A stretch of DNA of 64,000 bases, taken from Nymphaea colorata. Lineage: Eukaryota > Streptophyta > Magnoliopsida > Nymphaeales > Nymphaeaceae. The notes under the pieces were generated by a model, which saw only the letters and a list, made by a program, of their open reading frames with translations, was not told the origin of the DNA and did not search any database. Below, piece after piece: positions 46,855-59,481 of the stretch. Position numbers and translations under genes: made by a program. Each line of letters opens with the position of its first letter. Positions within the stretch are counted from its first letter, which is position 1. The stretch lies in contig NC_045143.1 in assembly GCF_008831285.2 (NCBI RefSeq), forward strand, positions 1,461,503-1,525,502. The letters are read 5' to 3'.

Positions 46855-49322
46855 ATGGATAAAGTTGTTCTAGTTGCTCTTCTTCTCATGTGTTCTGCTG
46901 GGGTTCATTTATCTGTCTTCACGCCGGTGGACAATTACCTCATCGACTGTGGTTCTTCCACCAACACGACAGTCGATAAACGAGTTTTCGTTGGGGATAA
47001 TTCCGGTTCTCTCTTCTCCATTAGGACTGGAGAAAACATTTTAGGCAACACGGCCTTCAGCCCTGTTGGAAATCTCAGTGGATTGGCTCTCTATCGGACT
47101 GCTCGGATCTTCAGCAGCGTTTCTTCTTATACCTTCTCAATCAAAAGCCCGGGCAGGCACTGGATTCGCCTGTATTTCTTTCCATTCACCTACCAAATGT
47201 ACGACCTAACAACTGTGAGTTTCTCTGTGCGGACTCAAGACACCGTCCTCCTCAGCAATTTCAGAACGCAGAATACTTCTGCTGCTGTATTCAAGGAATA
47301 TTCCGTCTTTGTAAACTCGAGCAGCCTCGTTCTCACTTTCACTCCTCTGAGCAGCTCGTTCGCGTTCGTGAATGCAATAGAAGTTGTTTCTGTTCCCTCT
47401 ACGCTTATCGCAGATTCCGCTCACTTGTTGAATACTCCATCAACCCGTGATGGCCTGTCGAAGGAAGCATTCGAGACGGTGTTCAGGGTGAACATGGGAG
47501 GACCCCTGGTCACTCCTCTAGATGACACACTCCAGAGAACTTGGGTGACTGATGAAGACTTTCTGCTACTTAAGAGCGCCGCCCTGAGTGTTACAACAAG
47601 CCAGCAACCTTCCTGGATTGATGGAGGAGCCACCCAAGATACTGCTCCAGCATTTGTGTACACGACGGCTAAAATGATGAGCCTCCAGTCGAACTCGAAT
47701 CGGTTCAACATAACATGGCAGTTCCCGTTGAATTTCAGTTGCTCTTATTTAATCCGGATGCATTTCTGTGACATAGCAAGTAAAGCACAGGATGAGCTTG
47801 TGTTCAATGTCTACATAGACGGCTTCTCTGCGGTCAAGGATCTTGATCTGTATAAGGATACAATGTCCTTAGCAGCTCCCAAGTACTACGACTTTGTTTT
47901 GGCTGCTACTTCTGGTAAGAGTAGTCTGAATGTGTCTGTTGGTCCCTCTGATTGGCTTGGTAATGCAACTTTAAACGGCCTGGAGATTATGAAGTTTGGA
48001 TTGCCATCTGCCAATCCATCCTCAAGGAAGGGCACAAAGATTGTTATAATTGTTGGTTCTGTCTTGGGGGGCTTGGTCGCGACCGTCTTGTGCGTGATTG
48101 CCATAGTGCTGCTTAGAGGCCGGAAGAAACCGAGAAGGGATGGACATTCTAATTCTAGGACCTGGATTCCTTTCACTGTTGGGAGGCAATCTCACGGCGG
48201 AGGCAGCATTGCACTTCAAACACCGGCTTATCAGGGCACGATGCAAGTCTGGGTTTCCGATTCACCTTCGCCGAGTTGCAGGAAGCCACAAACAACTTTG
48301 GTGAAACATCTCTCATTGGAGTAGGTGGCTTCGGGAAGGTGTACAAGGGAAAGCTGCGAGATGGAACTGTAGTGGCCGTAAAAAGAGCCAACCCAGGCTC
48401 TCAGCAGGGGATGAACGAATTCCTTACAGAGATCGATATGTTGTCTAAATACCGTCACCGTCACCTGGTCTCACTGATCGGCTTCTGTGATGAGCAGTCT
48501 GAGATGATCCTGGTGTACGAGTATATGGCAAATGGGACCCTCAGGTCTCATCTCTATGGATGTGGTCTTCCTAATCTTACTTGGAAGCAGAGGCTGGAGA
48601 TATGCATAGGAGCAGCTCGAGGACTTCATTACCTACACACGGGTTCCACCCGAGTAATCATCCATCGTGATGTGAAGTCAGCCAATATATTACTCGATGC
48701 GAATCTTATGGCAGAGGTTTCAGATTTTGGAATCTCGAAAGCAGGTCCTGATTTCGATCAAACCCATGTGAGCACGGCTGTCAAAGGGAGCTTCGGCTAC
48801 CTGGATCCAGAGTATTTCAAAAGGCAACAGTTGACACAGAAATCAGATGTCTACTCATTTGGTGTTGTGCTGCTGGAAGTCCTTTGCGCAAGGCCTGTGA
48901 TTGATCCAACACTTCCTCGGGAGATGGTAAACATTGCAGACTGGGCAATGAAATGGCAGAAGAAGGGGCAATTGGAGCGTATTATTGATCATCGTCTTGC
49001 TGGTGCTATTAAGCCTGCTTCTCTCAGGAAATTTGGAGAGACAGTCGAGAAATGCTTAGCTGAATATGGTACAGACCGTCCTTCCATGGGAGATGTGCTG
49101 TGGAACTTGGAGTATGCTCTGCAGCTGCAGGTGACATCTGCTCTTGCTGATCCAGATAATAACAGTGCAAATTGCCTCATTGATGTGCCCATTCGAATTT
49201 CACGTGTTGATTCGTGTGAAACTGATGTGACGAGCTTAGATGGGACCTCAAATGGGGATGAACTGTTAAGCACGTCATCAAACAATGTTTTCTCCCAGCT
49301 GATAAACACACATGGCAGGTAG
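46855..49322 (+). pseudogene. THE1-like: CrRLK1L receptor kinase, THESEUS1-like gene 3, frameshifted
   Basis: ATG 46855 opens MDKVVLVALLLMCSAGVHLS (signal peptide), tandem malectin-like ectodomain and membrane helix. Near 48213 one base is missing relative to genes 1 and 2 (GCACTTCAAAC against GCAACTTCAAAC). Translation then runs out of frame to TAG 48322-48324, giving 489 aa with no kinase. The kinase continues intact in the next frame ([32 protein letters not shown]) to the stop at 49320-49322. With the base present the protein would be 822 aa. Everything else looks selected for function, so a young mutation or an assembly error is likely; a membrane-anchored ectodomain acting as a decoy is also possible. 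Part of the first malectin domain (46993-47195) is gene-1-like inside a gene-2-like background. Confidence 0.85.
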
Positions 49323-52300
49323 CTGCTGGTTGAAGGTAATTGGCATCAGGATCTGTCCTGAATGGAAATTTTGTTCTATTGTTGTCCACTTTAAGCATCC
49401 TAGTATATCCAGACTCCAGGGAGATGTTCAGTCTTGCCCTTTTGCATGTGTGCATGGGCGTTATAACTTCTCGTCTTCTCACTGCCAACTTTCCCTGCAA
49501 ACCTCGGCTGTCGCAGTTATACAGTTGGATGTTTTTTGCAGAAAGGACTTCCGCATTCCTCTTCGTTTTTGTGTTCTTAGTGCTCTCTTTTATAACGTGT
49601 ATTTTTATTTAGCTCGCTGTTACAGCGATTGTAAACTTATCCCCGCTTGATAACTGTATCTTATTTTCTTCATCGTCATATCGCTCTGCTCTGTCGTCTA
49701 ATATCATAGATTTAGCCTTTGCCATTTCCATGGCTACTCTGCTGCACGGCTAAAATGTCTCAGTGCCCGGTAAATAAGAGCTTCGGCAGTGCCATTTCGC
49801 CAGTTTCGGTAAACTGAGACTGTCTTCTTGTTGACGGGACAATAAGAGCTTCGGCAGTCTCGTTAGGAATTTGGTCTTTCGAATAAGAGCTTAGATAATG
49901 GTTCTCCATTTCATTTCGCCGTCGTTTTAATCGAGCTATGCAAGCATCTAATCATATTCTGGTCAGGCCATAGAGGTGCTCATACTTGATGGTGCTCATC
50001 GTGTTTCAATTTGAAAAAAGCAAGAAGGCATGAACACAGTAAATCCCCGCTTACTTTACACTAATAGAACAAAAATAAACGCATCAATTGTTGTAAAGAA
50101 CCCGGCTGTGAGTAGCTCGAAGTACTGCAGTCTTTATTCCAATCAGATTTTGTACAATCGAATTTGACGTTGGATATTTATTGAATATCAGACATGGATT
50201 CAGATTTGGTTGTGAAGCTACGTACCCAATTTGAATCCAACAGTACACCAAATCTAGTTTTCTTTAGCAAATCCAAATAAACCGAACGAAATCCAATATT
50301 GCCCCACTGCAGTTATGGAAAATGAACGTTCACTTGCCCATTTTTAACTCACAATTGACTGCTTAATTAAACTTATGTGATTACCTGATTAATTTATCTG
50401 CCATGTTGCAAAACGAAACCTCAGAGTCTGTTAGTTCGGAAGTCTGCATCAGCCTGCCTTCATATCCCACCAAGAAAAAAGGTACTTGCAGTCAGAAAGA
50501 TGAACAATAAAATCCTTCTGGAACAGGAAGACTGTGTTTGGCAGCCGTCCGAGATCACGAGGATCTCAAATACAGTTAATCCGGAAATAGATAGGATGGA
50601 GATTCCATCCTCAGACCTGACACCTTTCGTTTTCTCTCTTGTTTTCTTTAAAACAGCCTTCCCGAGATCACGAGGATATCGCATACAGTCATACAGTAAT
50701 TTGAGAAAGAGAAAAAGGAGATTCCATTCTCAGATCTGACGCTTCTGTTTTCTCGTTTCTTTAAATGTGGCACGTACCAACGAGAACGTGAAACCAAGGT
50801 CTGGTGATAATCGATTTGTAAAGCGACGCTTGGAACAGAGTGGACAGTGCATTTGCCGACTTCAGAATCTTTAATAAAGTACAGACATCTACGGAAGTCA
50901 GTGTACTCTATGAACCTAAACTGGTGCATATATAAACGGCATCTTTCTCCTTCTCGTCCCTGAATTCCATAATCCTCAAATGACAGGATCACCACGATCA
51001 AGTAGAGTCTGATTTGACAAAGAAAAAGGCACAAATGAGAGAAAGGGGCTGAACAGGCAGCACCCTTTTCCTCGGTGAGAACTTGATATTCGACACGATG
51101 GCGATTATAAATCTTAGAACAGTCGCCGGAAGTATGTCGCAGTGAGAGGAGGCGAGCGTCATCCAACAGAGGGTGCTCAGTCCACAGAAAGACAATGTTC
51201 GAGTAATGAGGATGATGACCTTCCGCCACCTGAAGCAACTGAAGCAGAATTTGGCCATCTCATTTTCACGTGGAACCTGATGCTGATTCTACTGAACTAG
51301 AGGAGTTTCAGTTCGAGGGCGGGAACTCAAGGTTGGGAGCTTCTTCAAATGTCAAAGGACTTGAAAATGTGGTTTATCGATTCTTACCTAATCATGCCAA
51401 ACCTCGAATCTGCCCCAAAGAAGGAGCAAGTTCACTTTCAGTTTCATGTATTCTATAGGTATGGATGCGGAATTAGCTTCATTTGAATATGAATCAGCAT
51501 TACCAATAGCAGGATCCACTTAAGAACTGTCGAGGTCGGACTAAACGCTTGGTTCTAATCAGTATTACCAGTAGCAAAAATTTCAGTATATTGAGGATGT
51601 TTCTCTTGACATAAACTGGACTGAGTTTGTAAAACGAGGTATTTTAGTTAAGAAGCATAAAGGTTCTTGAAGTCAACGTTTACATATTATTGAATTGCAT
51701 CGCCCTTTTGGCCTTTTCCTTGTTACTATTTCATAGAGATTCTTATTGCCTCCCCTAACCTCTTCATATTTCCAGGGCCTTCCCTCCCGTCCATCTCCGA
51801 GCTGCTCAAACAAACTCATCTTCATATCACAATTGCTGTTGTCATTAGATTAAACACTCTTTTCTCTATAGTCTCTGATCGGATCATTAGTGAACTCTTG
51901 AGGTTAAAGCAATCGACTCTTTATCATGCTTGTGGTGTCGTTACCCAGCCTATAAACAGATATTGCATTTGCGAACGATGAGTGCGAGTAAAACTTAATA
52001 CGGGACTGCGAGTTAAAACTTTCAAGCGAAAGAAAGCCAAGAGTTCAATGATACATAGAAAGTCTGGGAGGGGTCTGCGTAGCCAAAACGCTGACCTTTT
52101 TTTCTTCTTGGGAAAAAAAAAAATATTCATTCAGTACTAGTCACCGTAGCTAATTTTAATCCAAGACATCAGGCAACTACCACCTACCAGACTTCGTTGT
52201 CAACTGCGCCGTGGTTTCAAAATCTTGTAGACATTTTCATGACAATGCCGATTCTAGGAAATAAGAAGCCCCTCAGACTCACTTCCTTTGCTTGTCTTTT

Positions 52301-52653
52301 CCCAAACTAATCTACATAAAACAAACCATTCTCTTTTTCTTCTCTTTTTCCAAGCCCCCAGCAGATCAGCCAATAAAAGATGCAGTGGGTGTTGAACGCT
52401 TGACGTTTTTCAACTTGACGGTCTCGAGTCAAAACCCTAGACCAGTGGACTAAGATCTTGTTGGCTACGATAATAAACCTTTGAATATCACAAGACTACC
52501 AAGATAAACAAATATGGCTTAGTTCTAATGCTAACCATATACGTTAATAACTAGGCATCAGCAGCCAACTTTTATTTACTGTATCTCACTTGGTTTATGA
52601 GATATATATATACACGGTGAACATACACAAACCAGGAGCTTCTTTGAACTTAC
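49323..52653. other. 3' flank of gene 3 and intergenic DNA
   Basis: The first 300 bp is recognisably homologous to the 3' flanks of genes 1 and 2, but more diverged. After that no gene was recognised. A long minus-strand frame at 50648-51238 (196 aa) has no start context, domain or homolog known to me, and overlaps a tandem duplication; it is more likely chance. Confidence 0.45.
50551..50765. repeat. Diverged tandem duplication, period about 113 bp
   Basis: Units start at 50551 and 50664 with GAGATCACGAGGAT and share GGAGATTCCAT and GTTTTCTC words further on, with mismatches and small gaps. Old duplication, no function evident. Confidence 0.65.
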
Positions 52654-52765
52654 AAGCCAAATATACAACCAAGTTGCACGATACTTTAGCCTGCCATATC
52701 GGGTCACCGGAACTTCCTGATAACAATAGATTTTCAGTATCATCAACTAATGCTTCAGCTGCGCC
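52654..52765 (-). other. Candidate internal exon, unknown gene
   Basis: A minus-strand stretch of 112 nt lies between an acceptor (TTTTCGTGCAG at 52766) and a strong donor (GTAAGT at 52653). It reads GAAEALVDDTENLLLSGSS, then GDPIWQAKVSCNLVVYLA. Composition and splice sites look real, but no family was recognised. It lies 1.2 kb downstream of the coiled-coil gene on the same strand and could belong to an alternative transcript of it. Confidence 0.3.
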
Positions 52766-53968
52766 CTGCACGAAAAGCACCAATACTGCGTTTTTAATCA
52801 TCAATACAACATCCAGAAAGAGAAAAAACAATGACCAATGCCGCTAGTAGATTATGCACAAATTGAACTCTTGATCAAAGAAGAGCACGTTCTCAAAACA
52901 GAGAAATTCAGATTCACATCAGGCAATGGATTGTTATTTTAGAGTCAGAAAAGAACAATCACAATCATTTCTTGGTAGCCAACTAGACAAGTAACAAGAA
53001 CCCTGCAGCTCTTCAATTTGGACTGACAAGCATATTAATCTTGCAAAGGCTCACCTCCACAAGGCTCCAAAAGGTATGAAAAACAAGAAGCATTAAACTG
53101 ACATATAATGTGGGGACTCCAGTAACTCTCAAGCCGCACCGATAACAGGCGATTGTACTGACAGTGAACATGGGGGATGAACTGGAAATTATGATATGCC
53201 ATTCCTCGCATGAAGAAATCGGCTAATAACAGGACCAATGATGAGTTTATAGGAAATCAGAAATGAAAGCACAGAAAATATTGGCACTGATATGTAAAAA
53301 ATAACTAAGCTGTGGAAGGTAGAAAGTAAGAAATCATAAAAAACCACAGACAAGGAGTTTACTGTTCGTGAAATGACATCTCAAGGTCGTATCATTGTCA
53401 TGCTTGCCCAACAAAACATATGCAAGATAAGCATTGCATGACATGCACACGTTTTCCTGCATCCATGTGAAAGGTTTTTGTATAAGCTTCTATGTGCCAG
53501 AGTGCTGAATCTTGGGATCACAAAAGTTTGTGTGATCATATGACATAACCCGAAGCATTATGTATCCCCGTAAGATATCATGCATACTCATGGAAAAGAG
53601 AAGAAAATCTGTAGAGGAGGTTATCCCTATCAAACCATTCGTGCTAGCATGGATACCAAATGTTTTTTGAATCACTTAAATTGCAAAGGAAGCTTCTAAT
53701 ATAATTTATCTATGGGAATTCATGCTTGACCAATGGCCAGTAGTACTGCAACATAGTTAACGGTGTAGACAAACTAAAGGTCCATAGCTAACAAGCATGA
53801 GTTGGTCTGACCTTTAGTCTCAAGAAAAATAAAACTAAGACTTCACAACCTTGACAGCTCATAAACTATATTTGTTCTAAAGACAAAATTGCTACATAAA
53901 AAATTCCAATCACGAAAAAGTACCAAGCAAATTATGAAAACCTTGGTGATGTGAATGCCACTTTTGAA
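52766..53968. other. Region downstream of the coiled-coil gene
   Basis: Downstream of the minus-strand gene at 53969-54691. It may hold its 3' untranslated region or introns leading to the candidate exon at 52654-52765. Nothing else can be supported. Confidence 0.35.
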
Positions 53969-54691
53969 TCACCACAAACAACGATTCTTCTTGACTGTGT
54001 CTGGGGCAGTTAGACTTGCAGAACAAACATCCTCAGCAATTTTTAGTGAGGCAATAGCTTGTGATGCAACAATTCCAGAGATTTCTGCAACCTGGAAGAT
54101 GTCACAGTATGAGGTAGGATTCCACAGGCAATTCTCAGGAGCGCCAGAAATTCTTCCATATAGATGCAAGTCCCTGTCAGACAGAGAAAAACCATGGTCT
54201 GAAAATCTATGAGGGAGAGAATGGATCAGAGACCAACCATCCTCTCCTAATGCAGACCTGAACGATTCAGAAACCAAGCTGCCACCCATGCAATATACAT
54301 TGTCCCAGCAATTGGTACTAGAACTTGCATTGCAGGGTGCAGGAAAGACGCTGGCGGAAACACTAGGAGACTTCTGAACAAGAAAAGGTTCCTCCTTATC
54401 CGAAAGACATGAATCTTCAGATTTTTCTTCCATCAGAACATGGAGAGCTACCGCCTCTGCAATAGCTGCACCTTCTTCATCCAGCCGTTGCTGTTCTTCT
54501 TTCTTTTTCTGTTTCTTCTTTTCAAGTTCAGAACGAATAGCAGCTGATGCTGCAAGCGCCTTCTCTAAGCGTCGCTTCTTCTTCTCAGCTAACTTTAGAC
54601 GGTCCAGTTCATCTTTAACTTGTTTTTTCCTTTGCTTCCGCATGAGAGGACCCATTACCGGTGATCCCTTAGGAAACTTCACATCACCCAT
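53969..54691 (-). CDS. Plant coiled-coil protein of unknown function
   Basis: A single open exon encodes 240 aa. Residues about 17-80 are a Lys/Glu/Arg-rich helical stretch (RKQRKKQVKDELDRLKLAEK, then LEKKKQKKKEEQQRLDEEGA), predicted coiled coil with nuclear-localisation-like basic runs. The middle is Ser-rich. The C-terminal part (about 125-235) has Trp/Tyr/Phe-rich motifs (CMGGSLVSE, HRFSDHGFSLS) and a small-residue helix (VASQAIASLKIAEDVCSASL). Start at 54691 begins MGDVKFPKGSPVMG; an acceptor-like CAG lies 7-9 nt upstream, so the leader may be spliced. A likely leader exon with a donor (AAGGTATTTC) lies near 55913-56030. I do not recognise a named family. It is unlike the neighbouring receptor genes. 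A basic coiled coil suggests a nuclear or scaffold role, but that is inference. Confidence 0.75.
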   Translation of the reverse strand: MGDVKFPKGSPVMGPLMRKQRKKQVKDELDRLKLAEKKKRRLEKALAASAAIRSELEKKKQKKKEEQQRLDEEGAAIAEAVALHVLMEEKSEDSCLSDKEEPFLVQKSPSVSASVFPAPCNASSSTNCWDNVYCMGGSLVSESFRSALGEDGWSLIHSLPHRFSDHGFSLSDRDLHLYGRISGAPENCLWNPTSYCDIFQVAEISGIVASQAIASLKIAEDVCSASLTAPDTVKKNRCLW

Positions 54692-57600
54692 GATTATCTG
54701 ACCTTCTTGTCGAACTTACCACAGAATCAAATTTTCGAGCAGCACACTTTCAAACTACAATTTCTAACAGAGGAAGAAAGTAAAGCCCACAAACAAAGAA
54801 AAATCTAACTTCACCATCGTACTCCGGATCTGAGCAGATGAGAGAAACAATCAAACTCTTCAAATTCTTCAATCCTCACTTCCAGGCTAAAATCAAATAC
54901 CAGCAAGATGTAGCTTGAGCTAGTTATTGTGTGAAAAAGGCAACAACCAAGTTGAAGGCAGTGAAGAAGTGCCTAACGCCCTATGCCCATTCAGGTATGA
55001 AAGAGTATTTAGTCCTCCTCACCGTACAATCCCAGACAGATACAACAGGGCATGGAGCCAACGTTAAGTAGCATTCTTTGACAAACACATATCTTGACCC
55101 CATGTTGGACGACTTCTTCCAGCAACTATTGTTCAATCTCATCCTCCAAAAAAGAACAAACTCCCACTAAGCAACCCACAATATTTTCAAGGTATAGTGA
55201 TCGTCTTCAGAAGCACGTGCCGCTGCAACCACTCCCCATGACGGCTTACTGCAGTTGATTATAAGAACAACCAAAAACATTTGAAATTCCAATCGTTTCC
55301 CATTACAAGAACAACAACTAAAGTGATCAAAGTAAACAAAAAGCGAAATAGCAACAAAAATGAATGACAGTAACACCAAAAAAACACGTGACGCTAGAAT
55401 TCAATAGTACACCAGAATTTACACAAAGAAAGGAGGCAATGAAGAAATTTTTCTTCAACAATCGTTTGGTTAACCAATTCGTCCAATTGACAGGAAAGAA
55501 CTTCTACAATGAAGAAGCAATTCCAATAAGCGGAATAAAGAACGAAGTAAAAGGAACCAAACCGTAATTTACTTCCATCCTTAAAACTGCCAACTTAACC
55601 GCGCATAAAAATCATAATTCCGGAAAATTCAAAAAGGAAAAAGATAATTCAAACGTTTTCCGCTCAAACTAAAGACAACCAAAGTGCAACAGATACGGAG
55701 GACCTAAGTTCGTGATCCTGTACACTACCTGATAGACAAAAACGTGACAATTAAATTCGATTGCAGCCCCGCAGCGAGGACTAAATCCTAAATCCAATTG
55801 AAGGACAGGAACAAGAGAAAAGACTGAATAAAATAAAAAACAAAGAAAGGGATCAATAGGATCAATAAGTGAGTCCTCCAAATCCCTCAAAGATAGGATC
55901 TTAGAGAAATACCTTAAAATCTTCTAAATTCACATAAATGGCCGCCACTGTCGATCATCATCACTCTCAGAGAGAGGGAATTTTGGAGATGGCGCTTTCC
56001 TTCTCGATCAGATCCCTCCCTCTCCCTGTAACCCAGTTCGCAAGAAAAGTAGAAAAATGGGATCGAACCCAGCCGCCTCCTGCCCTAATTTATAATATTT
56101 CTTCGTAAAAGTCCATGGTGTTTCTCACATTTACCGCCGTGCCACTTCTTTTCGCGCGGGTCCATCTGGCGCCCATTTTCGGGCTTTTGGAGGCAATCTC
56201 AATCTGCCGTCTCGTCTCGTCCTTTTTTTTTCTTTCCCTTCCCTTTTACCGCGTCACGCGAAGTGACTCGCTTTATGAACCGATACACAAGTTTTAAACG
56301 TATCGGATACATGGAATCATGGGAAGTGGGTTATTTTGTTGCTACTTCTAAATAACATTTCTTTAAATAAGAAAAATTATTATGGGCAGTTCTCTTTGGC
56401 TAAGGGACGACACGGTTCGCGCCACAGTTCAGCCTCTGCAAGGTGAGAATCGGATTTGAATTTGCCAAGTACACGCAAAATCGGATTCACCGCTCTCCAA
56501 CTGAAGAAAGATCAGTCTCTAATCCCTAATTCTTCATGACCAAACTGCTTTAAAGAGATTAGAAATGAAGAAAAATTAAAATCCAATTAAGATATTGAAT
56601 TAGCTTCGAGTTTAAGAAATCCCATTTGATATGGACTTGGTTTTAAATAATTAGTAATTATCAATATGGCCAGTTAAACTTTTCTATGTCCAATATCCAC
56701 AGTTTTAGAGTTGATTCTTATGATATGTGGATTTGGTTTTATGGATGAATTTAAAAGTGGATGGTAGGTCACATTTGATCGAGAATTCAAAGTCAAATTC
56801 GGATATGGTATGGGCTCTTCTTATTTTATATTTATATCTGAATCCGAATATGTGAATGTTAAATAAATCAGAATCACATCCAACATGGCATTTTTGAAAT
56901 ATACATGAAGATTACAGTTTTAGAGGTAATTTCCATCCAAAGAAAAATATTAAATGTTTCATCATCCGTGGGTCTTTCTTGGTAGGATGCAAAAATCAAT
57001 TACAATACAAGAAAAGAACAAGCGAAGGCCGCTAACCTTCCGGTCTCCAATATTCCCTAAATTTTATATATTATCAGTAAGCTAAGGTTAGGTAGTCTTG
57101 TGTGATTATATTAAGCAACCCACTTGTGACTCAGACTAATGAATTATTGGTGATTTCTTGAACATCCCAGATTAGCTTGCGTGACTCTCTTCTTGGCATT
57201 GAATTAATTTGTAATACTTGGATATTAGTTTGCTTAACTTGAGAAACAACTTTTCCTTCAAGAAAAGGAGAATCTCATGCAATCTCATAAATTGCAGAAA
57301 ACTAATTATGCAAAAGCAAGATCAGAAAGATACCACCAAGCCAATTAGAGGAAATACTTGTTTTGTAATCGACAAACTGAGATTTATGCCAAGAAGTTTT
57401 TGCTTTTGAAGTTAAACAAATGTAGTGTTTTACATCATAGCATGCACTGTTCTCTTCTAGGAGTTCTTCCTCTTCTTGATCATTAGAAGAAGGAAAAAAG
57501 GAAGAAGAAGTTGTAGTGGTCCATCCAAGTTATAATATTCTAAGCAACCAGCCACCTCACACCAGAGCTTAGGACATCAGTGACTTCATATTAAATCGAT

Positions 57601-59481
57601 CCATTCAATTGACTCAATTAATCCAAGTCTTTTTATATGGACTGAATCTTGCTTGAGCTCGACTCAAAAAGAAAAGCGTCTTCTCTGAATGGGGATGGCT
57701 ATTTATTATTACTATTACAGTGCTAGATGCGGTCCGGATCGGGTTTGTCGAAGACGGGAAAGGTCCATTTCTGTTTTGATATGATAGTTTATTTTAATTA
57801 AATATATATTTTTTTTTTCAGATAAGATTTGTTCTCGACTGAAAAAAGTTTTAATGATTCAGTCTTGGGGAACCTGTGAACGTGGTTTCCTTGCTTCCGA
57901 CGAAGAAGCACAAGAATCTGAGGAAGTTGAAGAATCAGAGCTCAAATTGCAGTTAGAAATGTCAAATTGGAACCAGATGTGCCCTTTATCATAACTGATT
58001 TATTGGATGATCATATATTCAGATTTGAATTTGGACTTGACTACAAATGAAGAAAGCCCATGACATATCATTTGATTTACAAATTCAGTCTGAATCTGAT
58101 CTGAGTCTAACTTTTATTTCCACATATGAATCTAAATCTGACTTTTAAATACATACGGTCCTGGTAACCTCGAGGAGTTCTTCAAAAGTAAGATCTTCAG
58201 AACAAAGTAGGAGTCGTTTCTGAAGAAGAATGTGATATTCCCGAGAGAACGATGACATTTTTACGGGTCCATAGTCAGGTCTGAGCCCGAGTGTTACAAT
58301 GAACTTCAATATTGAAGGAAGACAAATCGATATCGTTGTTCTGGGAGCCACAGATCTAGTAAGCATGTTGGATGTATGCGATCGCAAATGGAGTCATGAA
58401 AGTCTTATTTACTGGCGTTCCTTTTGAGAAAACCGTGGGACCTTTCTTCTTTCAAACATGAATGGAGGAGAAAACTTTCTGGGAAAAGCATTCTGAGGGC
58501 TTGCTATTTCGACCTTGCGAGAAAGAGAGAGAGAGAATCAGTAAGGTGGTTTCAATTATGGATCCAAAAGCTCGAGAACTGTGTAACCATTTGTGGTAGT
58601 GGTGTTGTGAATGATCATGCACATATGGTGTGGACCCGGACCATACCCGTTTCTATCGCACGCAAAGCCTGACCCTAATTAAAATTGTAAACTTTTTCAT
58701 GATTGCTGTGCTCGATTAATGTCCCCAAGTCCAAATATGATCCCTTCTCTGGAAGCAAGCAGAACCGCTTTTCTTCATTGGCGAGACTCCGCTATGGTGG
58801 AAAGCATTATTACCTCGGGGCACATGTAGTCTCTCACATCAGGGTGGAAAGCATTATTACTGCTAACCAATTTTATGTTCAAGTAATAAGGATTAAGAAG
58901 AGCCAGAGAACATCAGGTCCTCTCCCTCTTTTTCTGGATTAAATTGCTCTCGCTGGGATTCGAATAGAATTTTACAGGGAGGCAAAAGATTCAATCATCT
59001 AAAACCTACAAGCTTTGTAGGCTGTAAGAGTTGACGTGCAGATTCGTAGAGACTTACTTGGAAACGTGATGCTGAAACATGAACATAAAAGAAGTATGTT
59101 TGAATTGCAACTGCATAAAATATTATTCTGATTTTTCTGTCATCAAGGGTTAAAGAACCTACGATGAAGAGCAACAGAACGTTAAAGAGAGATTGGGGAA
59201 ACTGGTTCATCATAGGGATGAACTTCCAAATTCATAAAACAACAACACTATGGACCTGCCGATCAGGGCTGTTTGGCCGGTTTTAGCCTAAAAGCTTCAA
59301 GCTCACAGTGATAAAAGCCAGAAGAAAATTTCAAGTCTCCTAACAATTTCACTGGGGAAAGGCAACAATCTGAAGCAAAAGTGCAGAAAGAAACGTCTAA
59401 CTAGAAACTAATAATCACAATGCCCATGTTCAAGGACAACCAAGATGTTCTGACCAACTAAGAACTAACAATGGGATCGAT
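54692..59481. other. Leader of the coiled-coil gene, then repeat-rich intergenic DNA
   Basis: About 54692-56040 probably holds the leader, leader intron and promoter of the coiled-coil gene; GC content rises near 55940-56040 and 56110-56240. From 56.4 kb on the DNA is AT-rich with many dispersed words such as AAATCCGAATC and TCAGATTTGAATTTG. Frames at 58145-58387 and 58424-58942 show no domain. The 18-bp word GGTGGAAAGCATTATTAC occurs twice (about 58796 and 58849). Confidence 0.4.

Noticed and set aside
50648-51238. Minus-strand frame of 196 aa
   Set aside because: No recognisable domain, signal or splice context, and it overlaps a tandem duplication.
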